Source of the DNA: Actinobacteria bacterium OV450
Lineage (GTDB): Bacteria; Actinomycetota; Actinomycetes; Streptomycetales; Streptomycetaceae
NCBI GenBank assembly: GCA_001298555.1
Contig: LJCW01000361.1
Coordinates: forward strand, 1-64,000
DNA: 64,000 nt
Direction: 5' to 3'
A program made the translations under genes and the position numbers. Shown piece by piece: positions 1 through 8,796 of the stretch. The notes below the pieces were generated by a model. That model had not been told where the DNA came from and did not search any database. It saw only the letters and a list, made by a program, of their open reading frames with translations. Every line of letters begins with the position of its first letter. The first letter of the stretch is position 1.

Positions 1-1304
1 GCCCGCAGGACGGGGGACCCGGGGGTGCCGTCGGGCCCCGCAGCCCCACCGCCGGACCGGAGCCAGTCGCGGAAGGTCAGCCCGCGCTGCACGCGCAGGC
101 CGGGCTGTACCGGCCGCGGCTCGCGCCCTCCGCACTGCTCGAACTGCCCGCGCTGGCCGGGCGGGCCGCCGTCCTGTGGTGCGGGGTCGCCGCCGTGACC
201 GCCGCCGCGGCACCCGGCCGGGCCCTGGGCTGGTACGCCCTGCTCACCGCAGTCTGCCTGCAGACCGTCCTGACCTGCGCAGGACGCGGCTTCGCCAATG
301 GGCTCCGGAGCCGCTCCGCCCGCCGCCCGGCCGCCGCCGCCCTGGTCGTCGGCCCCGGCGCCGGGGCGAGCGCGGTCGCCGCCGCCCTGCACGGGCGCCC
401 CGAGTACGGGCTGCGGCCCGTCGGGCTCGCCGACACCGGCTCCGCCGAGGAGGGCGGCGCCGGCGTGCCGGTGCTCGCCACGCACGAGGACGTCCGGCGC
501 GCCGTCATCCAGAACTCGGTCCGGCACGCGGTGTTCACCCGCCCGCCGGAGGCCGACGAGCGCACCGCCTCCCTCGTCCGGCTCTTCCACGACCACGGCT
601 GCAGGCTCTGGCTGGCCGACCCGGCCGGCACCGCCAAGGTGACCGGCATGCGGGTCGCCCAGCCTGCCGACCAGCTGTGGGGGTACGCCGTACAGCCGCT
701 GCTGCCGCGCCCTTCGCGGCCGGTGGAGCGCTGGGTGAAGCGGGCCGTCGACGGGGTGCTGGCCGCACTCGCGCTGATCGCCGCGGCGCCGGTGATGGGC
801 GCGTGCGCACTGGCCGTACGGATCACCGACGGCCCCGGGGTGATCTTCCGTCAGGAGCGGGTCGGCCTGTACGGGCGCTCCTTCACGCTGCTGAAGTTCC
901 GCACCCTGCGCGCCGACGAGCACGAGTCCGCCACCCGGTGGACCGTCGCGGGCGACCACCGGATGAGCCCCGTCGGCTCCTTCCTGCGCAAGTCCTCGCT
1001 GGACGAGCTCCCACAGCTGTGGAACGTCGTCCGGGGGGACATGAGCCTGGTCGGCCCCCGGCCCGAACGGCCCTTCTTCGTCGCCAAGTTCGCCGCGGTG
1101 CACCCCGGCTACGAGGCCCGCCACCGGATGCCCGTCGGCATCACCGGGCTCGCCCAGATCAACGGCCTGCGCGGGGACACCTCCATCGAGGACCGGGCCC
1201 GCTTCGACAACCACTACATCGACACCTGGTCGCTGTGGCAGGACCTGTGGATCCTCGCCCGCACCGCGGCCTCCTTCTTCCGCTTCCGGCTGGGGGGCAG
1301 CTGA
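1..1304 (+). CDS. Polyprenyl-phosphate sugar phosphotransferase (priming transferase of exopolysaccharide synthesis), 5' partial
   Basis: The reading frame is open from the left edge (first full codon at base 3), so the true start is probably outside the window; the in-frame GTG at 195 would truncate the membrane region. The C-terminal half, from about base 740, is a bacterial sugar transferase domain. It has a membrane-reentrant helix, then KFRTLRADEH, SLDELPQLWNV and SLVGPRPERPFF, the family's signature blocks. Such enzymes transfer a sugar-1-phosphate from a nucleotide sugar to undecaprenyl phosphate at the inner membrane face, the first committed step of repeat-unit assembly. The stop overlaps the ATG of the polymerase gene (ATGA-type junction), and six more polysaccharide genes follow on the same strand. 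Which sugar is used cannot be read from the sequence. Confidence 0.9.
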   Translation, partial: PQDGGPGGAVGPRSPTAGPEPVAEGQPALHAQAGLYRPRLAPSALLELPALAGRAAVLWCGVAAVTAAAAPGRALGWYALLTAVCLQTVLTCAGRGFANGLRSRSARRPAAAALVVGPGAGASAVAAALHGRPEYGLRPVGLADTGSAEEGGAGVPVLATHEDVRRAVIQNSVRHAVFTRPPEADERTASLVRLFHDHGCRLWLADPAGTAKVTGMRVAQPADQLWGYAVQPLLPRPSRPVERWVKRAVDGVLAALALIAAAPVMGACALAVRITDGPGVIFRQERVGLYGRSFTLLKFRTLRADEHESATRWTVAGDHRMSPVGSFLRKSSLDELPQLWNVVRGDMSLVGPRPERPFFVAKFAAVHPGYEARHRMPVGITGLAQINGLRGDTSIEDRARFDNHYIDTWSLWQDLWILARTAASFFRFRLGGS

Positions 1305-2767
1305 TGAGCCTCGCCCTGTCCCCGGTCGGGGCCCGGCCCGACGCGGCGGGGCTGCTGCGGCGCCACTGGCCGCTGCTGCCGCTCGCCGCGACCGTCCTGC
1401 TGCTGCTCGCCCCGATCGCGGCGGGTGACGCGAGCACCTCCGGCAAGGTCGGCCCGGCCGACGCCGCCTCGCTGGTGCTGGTGGTGGTGTGCGCGGTGCA
1501 GGCGCTGCGCGGCCGGGTGCGGGAGCTGAGCCCCCTGGCCGTGCTGGTGCTCGGCGTGCCCGCCGTGGGCCTGGCCGTCGCGACCGTGACCGCCGGGGAC
1601 CCGCACGCGGCGCTGCCCGGCTTCGTGCGCTACCTCCAGGTGTTCGTCCTGGTCCCGGCGGCGATCGTGCTGCTGGTGCGCGACGCCGGCGAGTTCCGGC
1701 TGGCCGCCGGGTGCTTCGTGGTGCTGGCGCTGGTGCAGGGCGCGGTGGGGGTCGTGCAGTACGCGACCCACACCGGGGCCTCGTACCAGGGCGAGGACGT
1801 CCGGGCCGTCGGCACCTTCGGCCCCGGCGACGTGATGGGCATGGCCACGGTCGTGGCGTACGGGCTGGTCGTGGCGACCGCGGCGGCGCTGGCCCCGGGC
1901 CTGCCGGCCCGGGTGCGACGGGCGGCGGGCGCCGCCGCCCTGGTGCTCGTGGTGCCGCTGGTGCTGTCGTTCAGTCGCGGTGCATGGATCGCCACGGCCG
2001 GCGCGGCGGTTCTCGTGATGGTGCTGGCGGGCGTCCGGCGCGCGCTGAAGGTCCTCCTCGCACTGGCCGCGGCCGGCGTGGTGCTGGTGGGCGGTCTCGG
2101 CGTCGGCTCCGAGATGGTCGCGGAGCGGCTGACCTCCATCACCCAGGTCTCCAGCGCCCCCGACCAGTCGGTGACCGACCGCTACACGATGTGGGCCGCG
2201 GCCGAGTCGATGTGGCGCGAGCGCCCGGCGGCCGGCGTGGGCCTCAAGGGCTTCCCGGCCAACCGCGACGGGCACTCCTCGCTCGGGCTGTCCTCCGGCA
2301 GCGACACCGCCGGCGCGGGGCAGGCGTACATCCGCCAGCCGCTGCTCTCCCCGCACAACATGTACCTGCTGGTCCTCAGCGAGCAGGGGCTGATCGGGCT
2401 GACCGCGCTGGCGGGCGGCTGGGCGGCGCTGCTCGTCGCGGGCCTGCGGCGGTGCGTCACCGGCGGCTCCGCGCTGCGCGACTGCGGGCTGATCGCGATC
2501 GGGCTGTTCGTCTGGCAGCTCACCGACTTCCTGTACGCGGACATCGGCGGCCCGTCCACCGTCCTGACCGGGGTGATCATCGGCCTGGCGGCCTGGTGGG
2601 CGCTGCCGTCGCCCTCCGGGGACGACACGGCTCCCGGCGGCCCCGGCCGGCCGGGGCCCCGCACGGCCCTGCGCACGGGACGCGGTCCGGGCGAGGCTGC
2701 CGCCGCGGGCGGGCGCACCGGCCTCGCGGCCGCACCGCGCGCCGTTCCGGGTGCGGACGGCCGGTGA
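1304..2767 (+). CDS. O-antigen ligase/polymerase-like membrane protein (Wzy type)
   Basis: A 487-residue protein with about ten hydrophobic segments. The Wzy_C (O-antigen ligase) signature is visible as FSRGAWI near residue 225 and a later PHNMYLLVLSEQGLIG segment, after the large extracytoplasmic loop. Proteins of this family polymerise or transfer undecaprenyl-linked oligosaccharide units on the outer membrane face. The ATG overlaps the stop of the priming transferase by one base, and its own stop overlaps the GTG of the flippase gene, so the three are probably translationally coupled. The last 55 residues are a Gly/Ala/Pro-rich tail with no family counterpart. Ligase and polymerase cannot be told apart by sequence; the neighbouring flippase and chain-length genes favour polymerase. 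Confidence 0.85.
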   Translation: MSLALSPVGARPDAAGLLRRHWPLLPLAATVLLLLAPIAAGDASTSGKVGPADAASLVLVVVCAVQALRGRVRELSPLAVLVLGVPAVGLAVATVTAGDPHAALPGFVRYLQVFVLVPAAIVLLVRDAGEFRLAAGCFVVLALVQGAVGVVQYATHTGASYQGEDVRAVGTFGPGDVMGMATVVAYGLVVATAAALAPGLPARVRRAAGAAALVLVVPLVLSFSRGAWIATAGAAVLVMVLAGVRRALKVLLALAAAGVVLVGGLGVGSEMVAERLTSITQVSSAPDQSVTDRYTMWAAAESMWRERPAAGVGLKGFPANRDGHSSLGLSSGSDTAGAGQAYIRQPLLSPHNMYLLVLSEQGLIGLTALAGGWAALLVAGLRRCVTGGSALRDCGLIAIGLFVWQLTDFLYADIGGPSTVLTGVIIGLAAWWALPSPSGDDTAPGGPGRPGPRTALRTGRGPGEAAAAGGRTGLAAAPRAVPGADGR

Positions 2768-4557
2768 CCGGTACGACGCCCTGGCGGCCCGCCCCGGCCC
2801 CGTCCGGCTACCCGGACGGGGCCGGGGCCCGAGCGGAGCGCGGGGTCCGGGTGGCCGCCCGGGCCGCGCGCCGCGGGCTGCCCGAGGGCCCGGGGACCGG
2901 AAGGGACGACCCGGCCGCCGCAGCCCGGGGGACCTCCCCGGGCGGGAGTCCGGCTCCGGCCCCGCTCGGGCGGTTCCTGGCCAAGGCCGCCGCCGTCACC
3001 GCCGGGCTGACCGCCGCCGGGGCGGTGTTCGGGCTGTTCCGGGACCAGACCATCGCGCACCTCTTCGGGGCCGGGCACGACAGCGACGCCTTCCTGATCG
3101 CCTGGACCGTGCCCGAGATGGCCTCGACCCTGCTGATCGAGGACGCCATGGCGCTGCTGATGGTGCCCGCGTTCAGCCAGGCCCTGGCCCGGCGGGCGGC
3201 CACCCGGGCCGGGCTCACCCGGAAGGAGGCCCGCGCCCAGGACCCCGTACGGATGCTCGTGGGGGCGACCTTGCCGCGGCTGACGCTGTTCCTGGCCGCC
3301 GTCGCCTCGGTGCTCGTCGTCGCCGCGCCGCTCGTCGTCGCCGTGCTCGCGCCCGGACTGCCCGATCCGGCGCTGGCCGTGGAGTGCACCCGGATGACCG
3401 CGCTGACCGTGCTGTCCTTCGGGCTCGCGGGGTACTTCAGCGCCGCGCTCAGGGCGCACCGCTCGTTCGTGCCGCCGGCCGCGATCTACGTCTCGTACAA
3501 CGTCGGGATCATCGGGACGATGATCGCCCTCCACGCGGTGTGGGGGGTGCGGGCCGCCGCCGCCGGCGTCGCCGTGGGCGGCATGCTCATGGCGCTCGTC
3601 CAACTGCCCGCGTTCATCCGGAACGTGGGCTTCGGGCCGCCGCGCGCCAAGGGCGCCCCGCGCAGCCAGCGCGACCGGGACCGGCCCACCCTCATCGCGT
3701 TCGGACTGATCGCCCCGGTGATCTTCTTCGCGGTGTTCCGGCAGTCGCAGGTCCTCGTCGAGCGGTTCCTCGCCGCCTCGCTGCCCCCCGGGGCCATCTC
3801 GCACCTGAACTACGCGCAGAAGGTCGCGCAGATGCCGATGGTGCTCTCCCTGATGATCTGCACCGTCACCTTCCCCGTCGTCGCCCAGGCCATGGCCGGC
3901 GGAGAGCGGGAGAAGGCCCGGCGGCGCGTCGAACAGGACCTGGCCCTGGCCTCCCTCGCCGTCCTCATGGGCAGCGCCCTCGTCATCGGGTACGCCCCGC
4001 AGATCATCCAGGTCCTCTTCGAACGCGGCGCCTTCACCCACCGCGACACCCTGGCCACCGCCGACGTCATGCGGGTCTACGCCCTCGGACTCCTCGGCCA
4101 CTGCCTCGTCGGGGCACTGTCCCGGCCCTTCTTCTCGACCGCCCGGCCCACCTGGTTCCCGGCGCTCGCGATGGGCGCCGGACTCCTCGTCAACATCGTG
4201 GCCGGGGCCTTCGCCGTCCGCTGGTGGGGCACGTACGGGATCGCCGGCGCCAACGCCGCCGGCATCTCCACCACCGCCGTCCTGCTGCTCACCGGGCTCG
4301 GCTCGCGGATCGTCGCCATCCAGGTCCGCCGGGTGGCCCTCAGCATCGGACGGCTCTCCGTCGCCGCCGTCGGAGCCTGCGGCACCGGCTGGATCGCCGG
4401 GCCGATGATCCCCGACCCGCTGCTCAGCACCGCACTCGGCTGCCTGCTCGTCCCGGCCATGTTCGGCGCCTGCGGCATGGCCATACGGGCGCTCGAGATC
4501 ACCGCCCTGCCCGCCCAGATCGCCCAGATGACCCAGAGGTTCCGCAATGCCCGCTGA
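2764..4557 (+). CDS. MurJ/MVF-family lipid-linked oligosaccharide flippase
   Basis: A 597-residue multi-pass protein of the MOP superfamily. GTG at 2764 overlaps the upstream TGA. About 65 residues of charged Pro/Gly-rich sequence precede the first helix; the MurJ hallmark region (LFRDQTIAHLFGAGHDSDAF) begins near residue 95. Fourteen hydrophobic segments can be outlined to about residue 575. MurJ flips lipid II; in an exopolysaccharide locus a MurJ-like protein more plausibly moves the lipid-linked repeat unit and replaces Wzx. The gene overlaps the deacetylase start by 11 bases. The essential MurJ of peptidoglycan synthesis is expected elsewhere in the genome, so this copy is probably specialised. 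That specialisation is inferred from context only. Confidence 0.85.
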   Translation: MTGTTPWRPAPAPSGYPDGAGARAERGVRVAARAARRGLPEGPGTGRDDPAAAARGTSPGGSPAPAPLGRFLAKAAAVTAGLTAAGAVFGLFRDQTIAHLFGAGHDSDAFLIAWTVPEMASTLLIEDAMALLMVPAFSQALARRAATRAGLTRKEARAQDPVRMLVGATLPRLTLFLAAVASVLVVAAPLVVAVLAPGLPDPALAVECTRMTALTVLSFGLAGYFSAALRAHRSFVPPAAIYVSYNVGIIGTMIALHAVWGVRAAAAGVAVGGMLMALVQLPAFIRNVGFGPPRAKGAPRSQRDRDRPTLIAFGLIAPVIFFAVFRQSQVLVERFLAASLPPGAISHLNYAQKVAQMPMVLSLMICTVTFPVVAQAMAGGEREKARRRVEQDLALASLAVLMGSALVIGYAPQIIQVLFERGAFTHRDTLATADVMRVYALGLLGHCLVGALSRPFFSTARPTWFPALAMGAGLLVNIVAGAFAVRWWGTYGIAGANAAGISTTAVLLLTGLGSRIVAIQVRRVALSIGRLSVAAVGACGTGWIAGPMIPDPLLSTALGCLLVPAMFGACGMAIRALEITALPAQIAQMTQRFRNAR

Positions 4558-5323
4558 CACCCGCACGGCGCCGGCCGCCACGATGGCCCCCGCCCGCCGG
4601 ACCGCCTCGCCGTGGGTCCTGATGTACCACTCGGTGGCCGAGTTCACCGACCCCGCCGAGGACCCGTACGGCATCACCGTCACCCCGGCCGCGCTGGAGG
4701 CCCAGCTGCTGTGGCTGCGCTCGCGGGGCCTGCGCGGGGTGTCCGTCGGCGAACTGCTGCGGGCCCGGGCGGCCGGCCGCGCCGCCGGGCTGGTCGGGCT
4801 GACCTTCGACGACGGCTACACCGACTACCTCACCCGGGCGCTGCCCCTGCTGCGCCGCCACGACTGCACCTCGACGCTGTTCGTCCTGCCCGGGCGGCTG
4901 GGGGTCGACAACGTGTGGGACCCGCTGGGCCCGCGCAAGTCCCTGCTGACCGCCGAGGGAATCCGCGAAGTCGCCGCGGCCGGACAGGAGATCGGCTCGC
5001 ACGGACTGCTCCACCAGGACCTCACCGCGACCGCCGACGACGTCCTCCAGCAGGAGCTGCGCGGCAGCCGCGAGCTGATCCGGGAGCTGACCGGGTCCCT
5101 GCCCGAGGGGTTCTGCTACCCGTACGGGCACCTCGACGCGCGGGTCGTCGACGCGACGCGGGCCGCCGGGTACGGGTACGCCTGCGCCATCGACCCCGGC
5201 AGGCTGGCCGGCCTGCACGCCCTGCCGCGCACCCATGTCAGCCAGGCGGACGGGGCCGGGCGGCTGCGGATCAAGCAGCTGCGGCACCGGGTGCAGGAGC
5301 TGCGCCGGGCGGTGCAGCGGTGA
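4547..5323 (+). CDS. Polysaccharide deacetylase (NodB homology, CE4-like)
   Basis: A 258-residue NodB-type protein. The first catalytic motif TFDDGYTDY lies near residue 86 (the two Asp supply the base and a metal ligand), and GSHGLLHQDL near residue 150 gives the H-x(n)-H metal-binding motif. A later CYPYGHLD matches the third motif. CE4 enzymes remove N- or O-acetyl groups from sugars using a divalent metal. No signal peptide is visible, so action on lipid-linked intermediates at the inner membrane face is possible. ATG at 4547 overlaps the flippase by 11 bases, and the stop overlaps the next gene's GTG by 4, placing it in the exopolysaccharide operon. Confidence 0.9.
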   Translation: MPADTRTAPAATMAPARRTASPWVLMYHSVAEFTDPAEDPYGITVTPAALEAQLLWLRSRGLRGVSVGELLRARAAGRAAGLVGLTFDDGYTDYLTRALPLLRRHDCTSTLFVLPGRLGVDNVWDPLGPRKSLLTAEGIREVAAAGQEIGSHGLLHQDLTATADDVLQQELRGSRELIRELTGSLPEGFCYPYGHLDARVVDATRAAGYGYACAIDPGRLAGLHALPRTHVSQADGAGRLRIKQLRHRVQELRRAVQR

Positions 5324-6897
5324 AGTCCGTACGGGCTCTGCACGTCATCACCGGGCTCGGCGTCGGCGGCGCCGAGCAGCAGCTGCGGCTGCTGCTGCGG
5401 CACCTGCCGATGCGCTGTGACGTGCTCACGCTGACCAACCCCGGGCCGGTGGCCGAGGGGCTGCGGGCCGACGGGGTCCGCGTCGTGCACCTGGGGATGC
5501 AGGGCAACCGGGACCTGGGGGCCCTGCCGAGGCTGGTGCGGTTCATGCGGCGCGAGCAGTACGACCTCGTGCACACCCACCTGTACCGGGCCTGCGTGTA
5601 CGGGCGGCTCGCGGCCCGGCTCGCGGGGGTCCGGGCGACCGTGGCCACCGAACACTCCCTCGGCGAGCGCGAGATCGAGGGCCGGCCGCTGACGCGCGGG
5701 GTCCGGAGCCTGTACCTGGCCACCGAACGGCTGGGCGCGGCGACCGTGGCGGTGTCCGACACCGTGGCGGCGCGCCTGGCGGAGTGGGGTGTGCCGGCCG
5801 CGCGCGTGCACGTCGTACCGAACGGCATCGAAGCCGTGCGCTTCCGCTTCGACGAGGGGGTGCGCCGGGCCACCCGGGCCCGCACCGGGCTGCCGGAACG
5901 GGCTTTCGTGGTCGGCGGCGTCGGGCGGCTGGTGCCGGGCAAGCGGTTCGACTCGCTGGTCCGGGCGGTGGCGGCGCTGCCCGGAGCGCACCTGATGCTG
6001 GCCGGGGACGGCCCGGAGCGGGCGGCGCTGCGGCGGCTCGCCGCGGAACTGGGTGCACAGGGCCGGATCCACCTGCTGGGCGAGCGCGACCCGCTGGACG
6101 ACGGCGCCGACGCGCGGACCCCGGGGATTCCGGCCCTGCTGGCCGCGATGGACGTGTTCGTGTCGCCGTCGCGGGAGGAGGCGTTCGGGCTGGCGGTGGT
6201 GGAGGCGCTGGCCGCGGGGCTGCCCGTCCTGCACGTCACCTGTCCGGCGGTCGACGACCTCCCGGCCGCACAGGCGCCGGGGGCGCGGCGGATCGGGACC
6301 GGGACGGAGGAGCTGGTCGCCGCCCTGCGCGGGCACATGGAGGCGGGCGCGCGCCGGCTGCCGCCGCCCCCGGTGGTCCGCCGCTACGACATCGCCGGCA
6401 GTGCGGACCGGCTCCTCGCCGTCTACGGCCTGGCCCTCGCGCAGCGCCCCCGCGACCGCGCGGCCGCCCGGGCCGGGCAGGGCGTCCGCGCCGGGCAGGG
6501 CGTCCGGGGTTTCACGCCCGCCCCGACGGTGACCCTGTCCTCCCGCGGCGAAGTCCCGGAAGCCGTGCCGCCGTCTCCGGCGGGTGCCCCCGGGAGGGGC
6601 TCCGGGGCGGAGCCGGCTCCGGAGGCCGGGCCGGCCGCGTCCGGGAGCGCCGGGGCCCCGGCCGCGCCGGTGGTCCGGGGCGTCGCCCCCGCCACGGACC
6701 CCGCGCCGCCGGGGCCCGACCCGGACCTGCCCCCGGTGGGGCTCGAACTGCCGGGCCCCGGCCCGGAACCCGCCGTGGTGAGCCCGGCGCCCGGCCGTGG
6801 GCCGGACACCCGGGGCGGCGCCGCCGCCGCGGCCGCGGCCCCGGTTCCACCGGCTCCGGCGCAAGCGGGCGATTCGGCCCGGTCGGGGGCCGGGTGA
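5320..6897 (+). CDS. GT-B glycosyltransferase, family 4-like, with long disordered tail
   Basis: A 525-residue protein; the GTG start overlaps the deacetylase stop. Residues 1 to about 375 form a GT4 enzyme. The N-terminal Rossmann half begins with VITGLGVGGAEQQLR, the acceptor-side glycine loop. HVVPNGIEAVRF links the two halves, GRLVPGKRFDSL opens the donor domain, and SPSREEAFGLAVVEALAAG carries the E-x7-E nucleotide-sugar motif. It should add one sugar to the lipid-linked repeat unit in the cytoplasm. About 140 residues of Pro/Ala/Gly-rich low-complexity sequence follow the catalytic region, far beyond the usual family length and without hydrophobic segments. The tail's role is unknown; its codon use is like the rest of the gene. 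Confidence 0.85.
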   Translation: MKSVRALHVITGLGVGGAEQQLRLLLRHLPMRCDVLTLTNPGPVAEGLRADGVRVVHLGMQGNRDLGALPRLVRFMRREQYDLVHTHLYRACVYGRLAARLAGVRATVATEHSLGEREIEGRPLTRGVRSLYLATERLGAATVAVSDTVAARLAEWGVPAARVHVVPNGIEAVRFRFDEGVRRATRARTGLPERAFVVGGVGRLVPGKRFDSLVRAVAALPGAHLMLAGDGPERAALRRLAAELGAQGRIHLLGERDPLDDGADARTPGIPALLAAMDVFVSPSREEAFGLAVVEALAAGLPVLHVTCPAVDDLPAAQAPGARRIGTGTEELVAALRGHMEAGARRLPPPPVVRRYDIAGSADRLLAVYGLALAQRPRDRAAARAGQGVRAGQGVRGFTPAPTVTLSSRGEVPEAVPPSPAGAPGRGSGAEPAPEAGPAASGSAGAPAAPVVRGVAPATDPAPPGPDPDLPPVGLELPGPGPEPAVVSPAPGRGPDTRGGAAAAAAAPVPPAPAQAGDSARSGAG

Positions 6898-6965
6898 CCC
6901 GGCTCCCGCAGGGGTCCCCGAGCGGGACCCGTACCAACCCCCTCCACCAGGAAAGAGACAGGCAC

Positions 6966-7652
6966 ATGGCTGACACCGCCGATCAGAAGAAGACCGACCG
7001 CCGTCGCCGCAGGGTGCGGCTGCTGCCGCCGCCCGCGTGGTGGCCGTTGCCCGCCGCCGCCGTGCTGGGGCTGGCCGCGGGCGGGGCGTACGGCGTGCTC
7101 AAGGCACCCGAGTACGCCGCCACCAGCTACGTCGTCGCCGTCCCGGACGACACCACCGAGCCGGCCACCGCCCTCGGCTTCGCCCAGGCGTACGCCCGCA
7201 TCGCCACCAGCAGCTCCACCCTCGCCTACGCCCAGCCCCGCGCGGGCGTCGACGCCCGCCGGCTCCGTACGCAGGTGCGCGCCGAGACCTCCCCCGAGTC
7301 ACCGATGATCGCCGTCACCGGCACCTCCAAGAGCCCGAACGAGGCCGCGGACATCGCCAACGCCGTCGCCGACGCGCTCTCGCTGAGCAGCAACCAGGCC
7401 GCGAAGAACACCGGCGTGCAGCTGCTGCTGTTCAGCCAGGCCGTCGCGCCGAGCGAGCCCGCCTCGCCGTCCGCGGCCATCAGCGGGGCCGTCGGGCTGT
7501 GCGCCGGCGGGCTGCTCGGCGGGCTGTGGCTGCTGGCCCGGCCCGGCCGGGGCCGGCGGTCCGGGCCGCAGCAGCCCGTCGTCGAGGAGTACGCCTCCCT
7601 GCCCGCGCAGGGTGAGCACACCGAGACCAAGGAGAAGGAGTCCGTGCGATGA
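6966..7652 (+). CDS. Wzz/YveK-like polysaccharide chain-length regulator
   Basis: A 228-residue membrane protein starting at an ATG preceded by AGGAAAGAG. After a basic cytoplasmic N-terminus (KKTDRRRRRVR), a first helix spans about residues 27-45. An extracytoplasmic region of about 130 residues rich in Thr/Ala follows, then a second helix near residues 170-190 and a short C-terminal tail. This two-helix arrangement, with a conserved TGTSKSPNEAADIANAVA block, is that of Wzz/KpsE/YveK co-polymerases, which set polymer length. There is no tyrosine-kinase domain, so it resembles the split Gram-positive form. The 68-base gap before it is the first real gap in the operon. The stop overlaps the next start by 4 bases. 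Confidence 0.75.
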   Translation: MADTADQKKTDRRRRRVRLLPPPAWWPLPAAAVLGLAAGGAYGVLKAPEYAATSYVVAVPDDTTEPATALGFAQAYARIATSSSTLAYAQPRAGVDARRLRTQVRAETSPESPMIAVTGTSKSPNEAADIANAVADALSLSSNQAAKNTGVQLLLFSQAVAPSEPASPSAAISGAVGLCAGGLLGGLWLLARPGRGRRSGPQQPVVEEYASLPAQGEHTETKEKESVR

Positions 7653-8791
7653 CCACGGGCTCCACCGGGGCCCTGTCGGTGACGCTGTGCCGCGACCCCC
7701 GGCAGTTCGCCGCGCTCGAAGAGCCGTGGAGCCGGCTCGTGCGGGCCTGTCCCACCGCCACCCCCTTCCAGAGCCACGCCTGGCTGCACTCCTGGTGGCT
7801 CTCGTACGGCCGGGACGGGCGGCTGCGCACCGTGCTCGTACGGCGCGGCGGGGAACTCGTCGGCGCGTGCGCGCTGATGCTCGTCCACCGGCCGCTGCCG
7901 CTGCTGGTGCCCCTCGGCGGCGGCATCACCGACTACTTCGACGTGCTGGTGGACGCGGAGTACGCCGACCAGGTCGTCCCCGCGCTGGCCCACGGCCTGC
8001 ACCGGGCGGCCCGCGGCGCCGTCGTCGACCTGCGCGAGGTGCGGCCGGGGGCCGCCGCCGAGGCGCTGTACGGGCAGTGGCCCGGGACCCGCAGCACGCT
8101 CACCGACTCGACCTGCATGGAGCTGCCCGCCCTGCCGTTCGACGAGCTGGTCAAGCGGATGCCGGCCTCCGGCGCCCAGCGGGTCCGGGCCAAGCTGCGC
8201 AAGACCGACGCGGCCGGCATCGAGGAGCGCGAGGTCACCGAGCAGGAGGTGCCGCGCGCCGTGCGGACGCTGCTGCGGCTGCACGAGAAGCAGTGGCGCG
8301 GCCGCGGGGTGACCCCCGAGCACCTCAGGCCCCGCTTCGCCGAGCACCTGACCCGGGCCACCCGGCGGATGGTGAGGGCCGGCGAGGGCCGGCTGACCGA
8401 GTTCCGGCTGGACGGCAAGGTGGTGGCCTCCAACGTCACCCTGCTGTCAGGGGCGTTGAGCGGCGGCTACCTGTACGGCGCCGACCCGGACCTGCGGAAC
8501 CGGAAGGTGGACGTGGCGACGCTGCTGCTGCGCTACGAGGCGGGCCGCGCACTGGCGGAGGGCCGCCCGGTGGTGAGCTTCCTGCGCGGCAACGAGCCGT
8601 ACAAGAACCACTGGCGGCCCGAGACCGTCGTCAACCAGCGGTTCCTGCTGGCCAGGACGGCGCTCGCGCCCCTGCTCCGCCTGCACGAATCGCAGGTGGC
8701 GGGGCGCGAGCGGGCGGTGGACGCGCTGCGCGAGGCCCTGCCGGCCGCCCGGGACTGGCGGGCTCGGCTCAATGAGCTGCGCGTCCGATGA
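7649..8791 (+). CDS. GNAT acyltransferase of the CelD/BcsL (FemAB-like) family
   Basis: A 380-residue soluble protein whose ATG overlaps the Wzz-like stop (ATGA). It has the double-GNAT fold signature of CelD/FemAB-like acyltransferases: an early QSHAWLHSWWLSYGRDG block near residue 40 and the acyl-donor region SGGYLYGADPDLRNRKV...LLLRYEAGRALAEG near residue 275, then NEPYKNHW. Relatives occur in cellulose and exopolysaccharide loci and transfer acyl or aminoacyl groups to glycans or lipid intermediates. It is the last gene of the polysaccharide operon; its stop is 5 bases from the stop of the convergent GH26-like gene. The substrate is not known. Confidence 0.8.
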   Translation: MTTGSTGALSVTLCRDPRQFAALEEPWSRLVRACPTATPFQSHAWLHSWWLSYGRDGRLRTVLVRRGGELVGACALMLVHRPLPLLVPLGGGITDYFDVLVDAEYADQVVPALAHGLHRAARGAVVDLREVRPGAAAEALYGQWPGTRSTLTDSTCMELPALPFDELVKRMPASGAQRVRAKLRKTDAAGIEEREVTEQEVPRAVRTLLRLHEKQWRGRGVTPEHLRPRFAEHLTRATRRMVRAGEGRLTEFRLDGKVVASNVTLLSGALSGGYLYGADPDLRNRKVDVATLLLRYEAGRALAEGRPVVSFLRGNEPYKNHWRPETVVNQRFLLARTALAPLLRLHESQVAGRERAVDALREALPAARDWRARLNELRVR

Positions 8792-8796
8792 CGGCT